From Legionella sp. (GTDB taxonomy: Bacteria > Pseudomonadota > Gammaproteobacteria > Legionellales > Legionellaceae): a DNA stretch of 63,013 bases. The stretch lies in contig DAIAOV010000006.1 of the NCBI GenBank assembly GCA_027437055.1, positions 1 through 63,013 of the forward strand, written 5' to 3'. The notes below the pieces were generated by a model, which was not told the DNA's origin, made no database searches, and saw nothing but the letters and a program-made list of their open reading frames with translations. Each line of letters starts with the position of its first letter. Position 1 is the stretch's first letter. The position numbers and the translations under genes are program-made. This document shows, in pieces, positions 9,977 through 18,404 of the stretch.

Positions 9977-11512
9977 ATGACTAATATATTTAAAGCTCAT
10001 TCTGATAGCCATCAGAACAACCCCCCAATTTTATTATCCCTGATAATCATTCTTACTCTTTCGCTATTACTCCATGTGTTTAGTATGGCATCTATTGATT
10101 TGCTAGTCGAAGAGGCTTACTACTGGAATTATGCCCAACATCTTGATTTTAGCTATCTGGATCATCCTCCAATGGTGGCTGTTCTTATTAAGCTCTTTAC
10201 AACAGTATTTGGTCAACATGACTTCAGTGTGCGCCTGGCCAGCTTTCTATGCTGGTTTCTCGCCATGTTTTTCAGTTATAAACTCACCTCCTTAATCCAG
10301 CGTAATGCTGGCCTTTATTCTGTAATGTTATTATCCATATTACCTTTTTTTTTCTGCCAGACTCTCTTTATTACCCCTGATCTACCCCTCATAGCCTGCT
10401 GGTCTGCGTCTCTTTATTTTCTTTATCGCGCCCTAGTTTTGAATGAAGGAAACTGCTGGTACTTAGCGGGTATTTGGTTAGGATTAGGAATGCTTTCTAA
10501 ATACACTATTGTTTTACTTGGATTGGCGACTCTTTTTTATATAACGACAACCCCTTCGGCTCGTTTTTGGTTTAAGCGTAAGGAACCCTACATTGCAACA
10601 CTGATTGCGGCACTAGTATTTTCCCCTGTTATTTATTGGAATGCGACACATGAGTGGATCTCTTTCTTGTTTCAAAGCAAACGTCGCTTTGCCTCTACAA
10701 CCTCTACTGATTTGCATTATCTTCTTACATTGGTTTTTTTATTTATCACTCCATTAGGCGTTTTTGGCTTATGGGAACTCTTGAAAAAAAACATTATTGA
10801 TAATGCCCATGATGTATCCAATGCAAAACGCTTTATGCGTATTTTTATCTTAATTCCCTTGATCTTTTTTGCTCTGTTTAGCCTTAATCACGAGATCAAT
10901 TTAAATTGGATAGGTCCTCTGTTTTTAGCGCTTATCCCTTGGCTTGCCATGCTGATGGCTAATAACTCCCTCAAGCGTAATTTCTGGCTTGCTTCCGCCT
11001 TTTTCTTACTAGTATGTTATGGCGGAGTGACTTTGTTTGCGCTATTCAACTCCTCTGAAGTAGCCCAGGAAAAAATATTTATAAAAATGGTTGCTTGGGA
11101 GCGTTTAATCAAACAGTTTCATCAGTTAGCAGAACAAATTGAAAGTGAAACCCAAAAAGCCCCGATCTTTATTCCTTTAGATAACTTTCCTATAGGAAGT
11201 GAGCTGTCATTTTATCAAACTAAGTTTCTACATCAGGGCACTGTAAAAAAAGTCTATCCAATATTTGGAGCACATATTTTTGGCCTTGAAAGCTTAATGT
11301 ATCGTTATTGGTCTGAGGGAATAAAATTAGCAGATAGACCATTGATACTTATTTCCAAAGAATTATGGCGTTTTGACATGCCAGACATTAACAAACTTAC
11401 TAATGAACAATCAAAACTGAAAAAAATATGGTCGTATGGACAAGGACAGGGAATAAAGAATATTCCTTTTTATTATAAGGTGGTTATTATGAAAGAAGCT
11501 CAGCCTATTTAG
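9977..11512 (+). CDS. GT-C glycosyltransferase, ArnT/PMT_2 type (copy B)
   Basis: 511 residues and a tandem paralog of the preceding gene. The loop EEAYYWNYAQ and LDHPPM lies at 45-65, followed by multiple membrane helices. The C-terminal part contains IPLDNFPIGSELSFYQTK, matching copy A. The ATG at 9977 lacks a strong ribosome site. The 166-nt gap between the copies contains a TATAAT at 9863-9868, so copy B may have its own weak promoter. The gene meets the GT2-GtrA gene tail to tail across a GTCGGGC palindrome. The divergence between copies suggests different acceptors or donors (inference). Confidence 0.8.
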   Translation: MTNIFKAHSDSHQNNPPILLSLIIILTLSLLLHVFSMASIDLLVEEAYYWNYAQHLDFSYLDHPPMVAVLIKLFTTVFGQHDFSVRLASFLCWFLAMFFSYKLTSLIQRNAGLYSVMLLSILPFFFCQTLFITPDLPLIACWSASLYFLYRALVLNEGNCWYLAGIWLGLGMLSKYTIVLLGLATLFYITTTPSARFWFKRKEPYIATLIAALVFSPVIYWNATHEWISFLFQSKRRFASTTSTDLHYLLTLVFLFITPLGVFGLWELLKKNIIDNAHDVSNAKRFMRIFILIPLIFFALFSLNHEINLNWIGPLFLALIPWLAMLMANNSLKRNFWLASAFFLLVCYGGVTLFALFNSSEVAQEKIFIKMVAWERLIKQFHQLAEQIESETQKAPIFIPLDNFPIGSELSFYQTKFLHQGTVKKVYPIFGAHIFGLESLMYRYWSEGIKLADRPLILISKELWRFDMPDINKLTNEQSKLKKIWSYGQGQGIKNIPFYYKVVIMKEAQPI

Positions 11513-11519
11513 ATATTTT

Positions 11520-11541
11520 GTCGGGCAATGTCTTGCCCGAC
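11520..11541. repeat. GTCGGGC-family palindrome 2
   Basis: Perfect 8-bp arms gtcgggca/tgcccgac with a 6-nt loop, in the 36-nt gap between convergent genes. The downstream flank cctacgtc is shared with the copy at 29304-29329. It could act as a bidirectional 3'-end element. Confidence 0.75.
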
Positions 11542-11548
11542 CTACGTC

Positions 11549-12673
11549 TTAGCGTAAAATAACCTCTTTCCTTTTTTCTCGCCAAACCATTCGAGAATAA
11601 AAGAGATAGTTTAATACAGACCCAACGATGATTCCTGAAAACATAATGAGGTTTTCTTTTAATAATCCAGTCCCCAAATAATCGACACCGAATCTCATCC
11701 AATTGCTTTGAAAACCCATCATAATTAAGGAGTAGCAGACGAAAAAAATAAAAGATTTAAATCGCAACTTTGAATTTCTATTTTTAAAAGTAACCTGATT
11801 ATTCAAAATAAAATTATTTATTATCGCGACAAGGACTGCCAATTGAGCCGCGATAAATGGACTAAAATAAAAACGTAACGTGTTGTACACCAAACATTGC
11901 AGAATTAAGCCGATAAAACCTACAGCACACATACTCATATAAGATTTTAGCTCTTTAAAACGTAACCTTGCTAAAACACGAAGAGAATCAAAAATACTAT
12001 TTGCAGGTAGCTTACTCTCCCCTTGCACCCTATCCACAAACGCAATGGGATATTCAATGATTTTTGCTTTAGTTTTATGCAGAGACCACAAGAGCTCTAA
12101 TTTATATGCATAATGATTTGAAATAAATTGCTCCGGTAACGCTTTATGGAGGGCCAAATAATGCGTCGCTCTAAACCCACTGGTAAAATCCTTGTACTTC
12201 GGGGTTAGTACCATACGAGCCACTACATTGCCTAATTTAGATAAAAATTTACGGTGCCATCCCCAGTTTTTCGGAATGCTCCCCCCTTTAACATAGCGAC
12301 TACCTACAACAACATCGTGATCATGCATTGTCTCGATCATGGGCAATAGATAACAAGGCTGATGCGATAAATCTGCGTCAAACTCCACAACAATATCTGC
12401 TCCTAAATTGTTTAATGCGTAGCGCATTGCTTGTAAGTAAGCAGAGCCCAAACCCGTTTTTTGTGGTTCAGTAATTAAATGTAATTGCGGATAAGTTTTT
12501 TGTAGGTGAGACACAACATCCTGAGTGTCGTCTGTTGAACAACTATCAAAAATCAAAATATGAAAACTGAATTCAGGTGAAGACGTTGCTTTAAATACTT
12601 GATGAATAGTCTCTTCAATAACCAAAGACTCATTATAGGTTGGAATAATAACTACGACTGTTTTCATACTCAT
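11549..12673 (-). CDS. Polyprenyl-phosphate glycosyltransferase fused to GtrA domain
   Basis: 374 residues from the ATG at 12673, which has GGAG 11 nt upstream; longer in-frame starts exist up to 12706. The N-terminal half is a DPM1-type GT2 domain with IPTYNES at 10-16, DSCSTDDT at 43-50 and the metal-binding DADLSH at 99-104. Such enzymes charge undecaprenyl phosphate with a hexose from a nucleotide sugar. The C-terminal 140 residues are a four-helix GtrA domain, thought to help flip or handle the lipid-linked sugar. It lies tail to tail with two GT-C transferases that use exactly this kind of donor, so it may supply them (inference). Confidence 0.85.
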   Translation of the reverse strand: MSMKTVVVIIPTYNESLVIEETIHQVFKATSSPEFSFHILIFDSCSTDDTQDVVSHLQKTYPQLHLITEPQKTGLGSAYLQAMRYALNNLGADIVVEFDADLSHQPCYLLPMIETMHDHDVVVGSRYVKGGSIPKNWGWHRKFLSKLGNVVARMVLTPKYKDFTSGFRATHYLALHKALPEQFISNHYAYKLELLWSLHKTKAKIIEYPIAFVDRVQGESKLPANSIFDSLRVLARLRFKELKSYMSMCAVGFIGLILQCLVYNTLRFYFSPFIAAQLAVLVAIINNFILNNQVTFKNRNSKLRFKSFIFFVCYSLIMMGFQSNWMRFGVDYLGTGLLKENLIMFSGIIVGSVLNYLFYSRMVWREKRKEVILR

Positions 12674-12890
12674 CGATAAAGCAAACTCCATTTTTCCATA
12701 GAACAACCAGACATGGAAGAGAAATACAATTTCCGAGTATAAAGTAATTTAAACCTATATAAAAGAAGTCAATGTCGGAAAATTAACCACAAAAAGAGCC
12801 CTTCTTAATTGACACCAATTAGCATGGGGAACAGGAGAAGCATTCCCTCTCATAGTAACTATAAGAAGGAATCTCATTGGGAAAATTGAA

Positions 12891-13148
12891 TTATTGAATT
12901 ACTGGAAGTTGAGGAGCCGCTGTTTGTTTAGGGCCAGGCATTGTTTTTTGAGGCACCTTTTCGGCAGATGATGCGCTGCTCTTAGCTATTTTTTTGCCTT
13001 TAGCAGCCCCAGCATCCATTTTAGAGGCATTGTGTGTTGAATAATCAACATGCTGTGGATTCTGTCCATCCATCATACAACTGGATAATCCCATGATTAA
13101 AGATGCAATGACCCCATAACCCCATTTACATGATTTAAAATTTATCAT
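12891..13148 (-). CDS. Small alanine/lysine-rich lipoprotein
   Basis: 85 residues. A short signal peptide with hydrophobic core GVIASLIMG ends in the lipobox LSSC, so Cys24 is the likely lipidated residue. The mature part is about 60 residues, rich in Ala, Lys, Ser, Pro and Gln, with no folded domain visible; it looks disordered. AGGAAG lies seven nt before the ATG. No homology is recognised. It could be a small envelope spacer or a Legionella-specific lipoprotein. Confidence 0.65.
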   Translation of the reverse strand: MINFKSCKWGYGVIASLIMGLSSCMMDGQNPQHVDYSTHNASKMDAGAAKGKKIAKSSASSAEKVPQKTMPGPKQTAAPQLPVIQ

Positions 13149-13376
13149 AATCAGCTTCCTGCGTAAGTTAATATATATCTAAAACCCATTTACATTACTC
13201 TAGCTTGGCCAAACTATTCTATTTTTCCAGCAGTGGAATACAGAAAATCAAGGCAATTTGCTCTACATAGGAGATATGTAACCGGGCTGTAATGATTTCT
13301 TGGAAATACTACAACTCATTAATTAATATAAATTAAAAGATATAAAATGGCTATATGTATTTTATGACGAGCAAAC

Positions 13377-14231
13377 TTATCGCGTTGAAGATGTTGAACT
13401 ATTCAGTTTCCATCTTCTGTGAACCAACCACCATTGCTCGGGGTATTGCAAAATTATTCCTTCTAATGCCTGGTTATATTTTAATGTATTATTGTATATT
13501 GCTTTTTCTTTATCTAAATTATGTTCCCAAGATAAAGGCGGATAAAATTCAAGGACATGCTTATTACTTTTCTTTCTATGAAAAAACATTGGTATTACTG
13601 GTGATTGATATTTCTGTGCGAAAATAGCCAAACTTCTATAAGTCCCTGCTTTTATTCCAAAAAAATCTACTGGTATGCCCATGCCGCTATGGGTTTCAGC
13701 ATGCTGATCAAAAGCATAAACAATGATTTCTCTTTTTTTTAAAACCGCATTTATTTTTTTTATTCCATCTGAACTACTAATACGCTTAATTCCCCAACGA
13801 TCAAAACGACGAAAAATTTTAGCTTCTAACCATTTATTACGAATTGGCCGTCTAATAAAGTGCACTTTTTCTGTAAATTGACTAATGTTCTGGAATCCAG
13901 CAGGAATAAGCTCCCAACAACCAACATGTCCTGTTAAAATCAAAACTCCTCGCTCTTGTTTCATTGCCTCAACCAGATGTTCAACACCACGAACCTCTAC
14001 TTGTCGCTTAATTCGCTCTGCCGAAAGCCATCCTGACAAGACCAATTCTTTCAACATCGAACATACATGAGAATAAAATGCCAGTGCTAATCTTTTCTTT
14101 TCCTTCGAGGTTGCCCTGTCTTTAAAAATTCGCTCAATATTATCATGAACTATTTTCTTTCTGATCGGCATCAATTTGTAAAACAAATACCCCCAAAGAG
14201 TAATACGAAGCTTAGAAAGATGACCATCCAA
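13377..14231 (-). CDS. Lipid A late acyltransferase family protein (LpxL/HtrB-like), copy 1
   Basis: 284 residues. The family transfers acyl chains from acyl-ACP to lipid A precursors at the inner membrane. The catalytic HX4E motif is GHVGCWE at 101-107 (His102, Glu107), and RRPIRNKW and the late GxGIPVDFFG region are also typical. The N-terminus is about 40 residues shorter than E. coli LpxL, so the usual first membrane helix is largely missing. The start is a TTG at 14231 with a strong GAGGAG eight nt upstream; no ATG fits. It follows its paralog by 19 nt, so the two are an operon. Which acyl position it modifies cannot be read. Confidence 0.8.
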   Translation of the reverse strand: MDGHLSKLRITLWGYLFYKLMPIRKKIVHDNIERIFKDRATSKEKKRLALAFYSHVCSMLKELVLSGWLSAERIKRQVEVRGVEHLVEAMKQERGVLILTGHVGCWELIPAGFQNISQFTEKVHFIRRPIRNKWLEAKIFRRFDRWGIKRISSSDGIKKINAVLKKREIIVYAFDQHAETHSGMGIPVDFFGIKAGTYRSLAIFAQKYQSPVIPMFFHRKKSNKHVLEFYPPLSWEHNLDKEKAIYNNTLKYNQALEGIILQYPEQWWLVHRRWKLNSSTSSTR

Positions 14232-14250
14232 TATGGGTACTCCTCTTCAA

Positions 14251-15087
14251 CTACCAGCGATTATAAGACCATAGCCATTGCACTGGATGAGCTAACAACA
14301 TTTCTTCCAGCCGGTCATTGTAACATTGAGTATTGTATAACAAAGCGTGTTGCTTATCTTCGTGAAACTGCCATTTTACTTCGGGATAAAATTCAATTAC
14401 CTGTTGCTTATTATTCAACCGATAAGAAGTGACTGATATTACAGGTGATTTAAGTCTCTCAGTTAGAAAAGCTATACTTGCGTAAGTAGTTGTTTCTTGT
14501 CCTAAAAAATTGGTTTTTAATTTATTTTTGGTATGCGGTGGCGGTCGCAGATCAAAGGGAAATAAAACAAGTCCTTGTTTTTTCAATGCGGAATAAACTC
14601 GTTTCAGCGCATTCTTTTTGTTAATAATCTGACATCCGGCTTTCTCGTAACGACTTAAAAATATATGATCTAAAAATGCAAATCGCAAAGATTTACGAAC
14701 ACAATAATAACGACTCTTATATTGAGGAGCCTTCCTTAGAAAAAACAGAGGGGTAAATTCCCAACTGCCAAAATGGCCAGTTAGCATTATCACGCCTTTT
14801 CCCTTATCAACAGCCTGATGTAAATGCTCAATACCAATAATTTGCACACGCTGTTCTAGCTGTCTACTATTTAACCATGTTAATAAAAAAATTTCTTTAA
14901 GCGAGCGCATCATATGAGAGTAATAGGCTACAGTAAATCGCCTTTTTTCGGATGATGAAAGTGTTTGCTGAAAGATCAGGGCAATATTTTTCCTTGCTGT
15001 ACTTTTTCTAAAAAGTGATAAAAAATAGAGGCATCGTCCTGACCAGGTAATCCGTAGTGTTTCAATATCGCACTTTAATTTAATCAT
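14251..15087 (-). CDS. Lipid A late acyltransferase family protein (LpxL/HtrB-like), copy 2
   Basis: 278 residues, a tandem paralog of the downstream gene. The catalytic motif GHFGSWE is at 104-110. Like copy 1 it begins close to the RKxIxxxNI helix and lacks most of the N-terminal membrane anchor of LpxL. The C-terminus ends in WLWSYNRW, similar to the WWLVHRRW of copy 1. It is divergently arranged from lpxB across 170 nt, so the promoters may be shared. The pair has diverged strongly, which suggests different acyl-chain or position specificity (inference). Confidence 0.8.
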   Translation of the reverse strand: MIKLKCDIETLRITWSGRCLYFLSLFRKSTARKNIALIFQQTLSSSEKRRFTVAYYSHMMRSLKEIFLLTWLNSRQLEQRVQIIGIEHLHQAVDKGKGVIMLTGHFGSWEFTPLFFLRKAPQYKSRYYCVRKSLRFAFLDHIFLSRYEKAGCQIINKKNALKRVYSALKKQGLVLFPFDLRPPPHTKNKLKTNFLGQETTTYASIAFLTERLKSPVISVTSYRLNNKQQVIEFYPEVKWQFHEDKQHALLYNTQCYNDRLEEMLLAHPVQWLWSYNRW

Positions 15088-15260
15088 GAAAAAGAGGTTC
15101 CATTTTTCGTCTCATTACATCCTATTGCTCATTAACTAACAGCAGAAATTAAAAACATATATAGTCTACATTCTGCCTATCCCAAAGTAAAACAGGGCTT
15201 GTTTTAAACACTGTGATTACGATAGTATGCAGCCATTGTTGATTATTAATACAAAGAATC

Positions 15261-16421
15261 ATGTTGACACCAACACGCCCCTTACGAATTGCCATAGTTG
15301 CTGGGGAAATGTCCGGCGACCTTTTAGGCAGTGGTTTAGTTCGGGAATTAAAAAAGCACTTAAATCACGTAGAATTTGTAGGAATCGGCGGACCTCGCAT
15401 GGAGGAAGAAGGTTTTAATTCTTTAATTAATATGGAACGCCTGTCAGTAATGGGAATTGGAGATGTACTTAAACGATATCCTGAGCTCTATAAAATACGT
15501 CAGCGCTTATATAATCAATGGACAGCAAATCCACCCGATGTTTTTATTGGAATAGATTATTCCAGTTTTAACTTATCCCTTGCAATACGCTTAAAAAGAA
15601 GAGGGATTAAAACAGTGCAATTGGTCAGCCCTAAAATTTGGGCCTGGCGTCAAAAACGAGTGTTTTATATAAAAAAGGCCGTAGACTTAATTTTAACTTT
15701 GTTTCCCTTCGAAGAAGCTTTTTATAAACAATATAAAGTCCCAGTCCAATTTGTTGGCCATCCTTTAGCTGATTTAATTGAATTAAACCATAATACAGCA
15801 CAAAATAAACAACTTTTTGGTTATAGTCCTGAAGATAAGGTAGTGGCTATATTGCCCGGAAGTCGCGCTGGCGAATTAAAATATATGGTTCCATTATTTC
15901 TTGATGTTATGGAAGAGATCAGAAAGCAAGAACCGCAGATAAATTTTATCATCCCTATAGCCAATCTCCACTTAAATGCCATTTTAAAGCACTATTTAAA
16001 CACTAAGCCGCGTGATTTTAAACTACAGATCACTAATGGTAATGCTCAAGAGGTCATGGCTGCAGCCGATGTCGTCTTGGTGAAATCAGGGACAGCAACT
16101 TTAGAAGCCATGCTTCTAAAGCGCCCTATGGTAGTTGCTTTCAAATGGGGGGCATTAACTCATGCCATTATTGCGCCGCAAGTAAAAACTCCATATATTT
16201 CATTACCTAATTTACTTGCTAACCAAAAGCTCGTTCCAGAGTTCATTCAAGGCAATGCTCATGCTCAAACAATTGCGCGCGCTGTACTGCAGTTTCTCCA
16301 ATTGCCAAGCAACGATCTTTTGATACAAAAATTTGCTGATATTCATGAAACTTTAAAGAAAAATGCTAACCAAAAAGCCGCCTTAGCTATTCTCGATATG
16401 TTAGGTATTTCTGGTAGTTAA
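15261..16421 (+). CDS. lpxB: Lipid-A-disaccharide synthase
   Basis: 386 residues, normal length. LpxB (GT19) joins UDP-diacylglucosamine and lipid X to form the lipid A disaccharide at the cytoplasmic face of the inner membrane. The N-terminus IAIVAGEMSGDLLG is the family signature. FVGIGGPRM, LLPGSRAGE and KSGTATLEAMLL are further conserved blocks. The ATG at 15261 starts the conserved N-terminus. The 3' end overlaps the convergent lpxD by 21 nt. L. pneumophila is known to carry more than one lpxB copy, so this may be one of two. Confidence 0.96.
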   Translation: MLTPTRPLRIAIVAGEMSGDLLGSGLVRELKKHLNHVEFVGIGGPRMEEEGFNSLINMERLSVMGIGDVLKRYPELYKIRQRLYNQWTANPPDVFIGIDYSSFNLSLAIRLKRRGIKTVQLVSPKIWAWRQKRVFYIKKAVDLILTLFPFEEAFYKQYKVPVQFVGHPLADLIELNHNTAQNKQLFGYSPEDKVVAILPGSRAGELKYMVPLFLDVMEEIRKQEPQINFIIPIANLHLNAILKHYLNTKPRDFKLQITNGNAQEVMAAADVVLVKSGTATLEAMLLKRPMVVAFKWGALTHAIIAPQVKTPYISLPNLLANQKLVPEFIQGNAHAQTIARAVLQFLQLPSNDLLIQKFADIHETLKKNANQKAALAILDMLGISGS

Positions 16422-17423
16422 TTTTTTTTTTAAAAAGCAAGTCTGTTTATGCCATTCGCGAGCAGGAATAGCAGGAAAACCACCCATTCTGGCTTTTTTA
16501 GGAACATCTTGAATTACTGTAGAGCTAGCAAGAACCGTTGCTTGATCGCCTATCGTTAAATGACCACTCACCCCGACTTTGCCTGCTAAAACAACAAATT
16601 TACCCAACTGACTACTTCCGGCAATTCCTACCTGAGCAACTAAAATGGAACCTTTTCCCACCTTTACATTATGACCAATTTGTACCAGATTATCTAAACG
16701 ACACCAATCCTCAATTACGGTATTATCCAGCGTACCTCTATCAATACACGTATTGGCCCCTATGCTTACCTCATTGCCAATAACGACACCTCCGCGGTGA
16801 GGAATTTTATAATGTCCTTGTTCATCACTTGCAAAACCAAAGCCATCCTGACCGATGCAAGCTCCAGGATAAACCATTACTTTTTTACCCATGATAGTGT
16901 GTTGAATGCTGACATTATTTTCGATGCGGCATTCATCACCGATACTTACCCCATCACCAATGAACGTATTCACCCCAATTTTACATCGACTGCCAATTGT
17001 GACGTTATTACTTATATATGCGCCATGACCAATAAAACAACCATCTCCAATAATAGCGCTAGGAGCAATGTAAGCAGATGGTGCAATAAAGGATGATATT
17101 TTTTCCATAGGGAAAAAATGCTGGGCAATTAAAGCAAAGGCTTTATAGGGATTAGAGTGCACTAATAAGTGCATGGTTTTGGGCGCATAATCCACATACT
17201 CTGGGGCTATAATACAAGCTCCTGCTAAAGACGATTTTAGTGCCTGCAAATATTTTTTTTGATGCAATAGGCTTAAAGTGTTAGATTTTGCCTCTGATAA
17301 AGTAGCTAAATCAAACACCATGAAAGAAGCACCCTTATTACCGACAAGAGAAGCCCCAGATATTTTAGCTAATTCTTCTAGGGTAAATGGCCCACAAGGG
17401 ATAGCAAATTGTGATGACAACAT
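16401..17423 (-). CDS. lpxD: UDP-3-O-acylglucosamine N-acyltransferase
   Basis: 340 residues. LpxD adds the N-linked 3-hydroxyacyl chain in the third step of lipid A synthesis. An N-terminal uridine-binding domain (1-100) is followed by a left-handed beta helix of hexapeptide repeats (about 110-300). The substrate motif FGFASD is at 195-200 and the catalytic histidine lies in QIGHNVKVG (His251). The C-terminal GFPAIPAREWHK helix is typical. It starts 24 nt after lpxA on the same strand, so the two form an operon. A weak AAGG precedes the ATG. Confidence 0.95.
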   Translation of the reverse strand: MLSSQFAIPCGPFTLEELAKISGASLVGNKGASFMVFDLATLSEAKSNTLSLLHQKKYLQALKSSLAGACIIAPEYVDYAPKTMHLLVHSNPYKAFALIAQHFFPMEKISSFIAPSAYIAPSAIIGDGCFIGHGAYISNNVTIGSRCKIGVNTFIGDGVSIGDECRIENNVSIQHTIMGKKVMVYPGACIGQDGFGFASDEQGHYKIPHRGGVVIGNEVSIGANTCIDRGTLDNTVIEDWCRLDNLVQIGHNVKVGKGSILVAQVGIAGSSQLGKFVVLAGKVGVSGHLTIGDQATVLASSTVIQDVPKKARMGGFPAIPAREWHKQTCFLKKKLTTRNT

Positions 17424-17447
17424 AAAAAAAACCTTAATAGAATAAAA

Positions 17448-18278
17448 CTAACGATAGGTGCCGCGCGTAGATCCTCGAAGAAACTGTATTATATATCCAA
17501 CATCAATATTGTCTGGAAAATCCTGTTCAAGTTTTTCTATGGCATCGAATAAAGTAAGACCTTGGTGAAAGAGAACTTTATAAGCTCGTTGAATGTATCG
17601 TCTTGACTCCGATGAAAAGCCATTGCGACGAAGTCTTTCTATATTAATTCCATAACGTTTGGCAGGATTACCGGTCACTAGAGTATAAGGCGCAACATCT
17701 TTTGTAATTAGGCTTAATGCACCGATCATAGACAATCGGCCTAACTTAATGAATTGATGTAACCCAGATAATGCCCCTACGGTTACCCAATCTTCAATGA
17801 TGACATGCCCACCAATTGCCACCCCATTAGAAATAATATTATGACTTCCCATAGTGACATCATGGGCGATGTGAGCTGAAGTCATAATAACATTTTGATT
17901 ACCTAGACGTGTATCACCGCCACCACCAGTTGTTCCACGATTAATGGTGACATACTCACGAATAATATTGTCATTTCCAAGAGAGACCGAACTAACTTCA
18001 CCGCGATACTTTAGATCTTGGGGTATTCCACCAATAATAGCGCCAATACCAATTTGATTACGCTCACCGATAGAAGTCCATCCTTCTATGGTGACATGAG
18101 AGGCGATAGAAGTTCCATTACCAATACTGACGTGCTCTCCAATGATAGTATAAGGACCAATGCTGACATCAGTACCAATTTTTGCGCCTGGAGCAATTAT
18201 TGCTGTTGGGTGAATTCGATTAGGTATAGAAACAACATTATTGGACACATGGGCATGATCTAACGGACTCATTTGCAC
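17448..18278 (-). CDS. lpxA: UDP-N-acetylglucosamine acyltransferase
   Basis: 276 residues from a GTG at 18278, chosen because GGAGG lies seven nt upstream; ATGs at 18299 and 18272 are alternatives. LpxA catalyses the first acylation in lipid A synthesis. A left-handed beta helix fills residues 20-200, with the catalytic histidine in SAHIAHD (His139 here, equivalent to His125 in E. coli). The C-terminal helical domain ends in STRGTYR, like the STRG tail of other LpxA proteins. The order lpxA-lpxD with convergent lpxB differs from the usual lpxD-fabZ-lpxA-lpxB order; no fabZ is present. Confidence 0.95.
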   Translation of the reverse strand: MQMSPLDHAHVSNNVVSIPNRIHPTAIIAPGAKIGTDVSIGPYTIIGEHVSIGNGTSIASHVTIEGWTSIGERNQIGIGAIIGGIPQDLKYRGEVSSVSLGNDNIIREYVTINRGTTGGGGDTRLGNQNVIMTSAHIAHDVTMGSHNIISNGVAIGGHVIIEDWVTVGALSGLHQFIKLGRLSMIGALSLITKDVAPYTLVTGNPAKRYGINIERLRRNGFSSESRRYIQRAYKVLFHQGLTLFDAIEKLEQDFPDNIDVGYIIQFLRGSTRGTYR

Positions 18279-18404
18279 GCTTTTACCTCCACACAACATC
18301 TGTATTTAAAACTTAATGCAACGTATCACTCAAAATTGGCATCTTTAGAAAAAATGCAGCAAGTGGCATGATTGAACAAAATCGTTAATCATGCCATTTG
18401 TTAA

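Noticed and set aside
14145-14432. 95-codon open frame antisense to the acyltransferase pair
   Set aside because: It overlaps two well-supported genes on the other strand and shows no family features.
16797-17096. 99-codon frame antisense to lpxD
   Set aside because: Its length reflects the repetitive hexapeptide coding of lpxD; nothing supports translation.
16500-18300. Regular repetition at DNA level, considered as a CRISPR or tandem repeat
   Set aside because: The period follows the hexapeptide repeats of the LpxD and LpxA beta helices; there are no spacer-repeat units.
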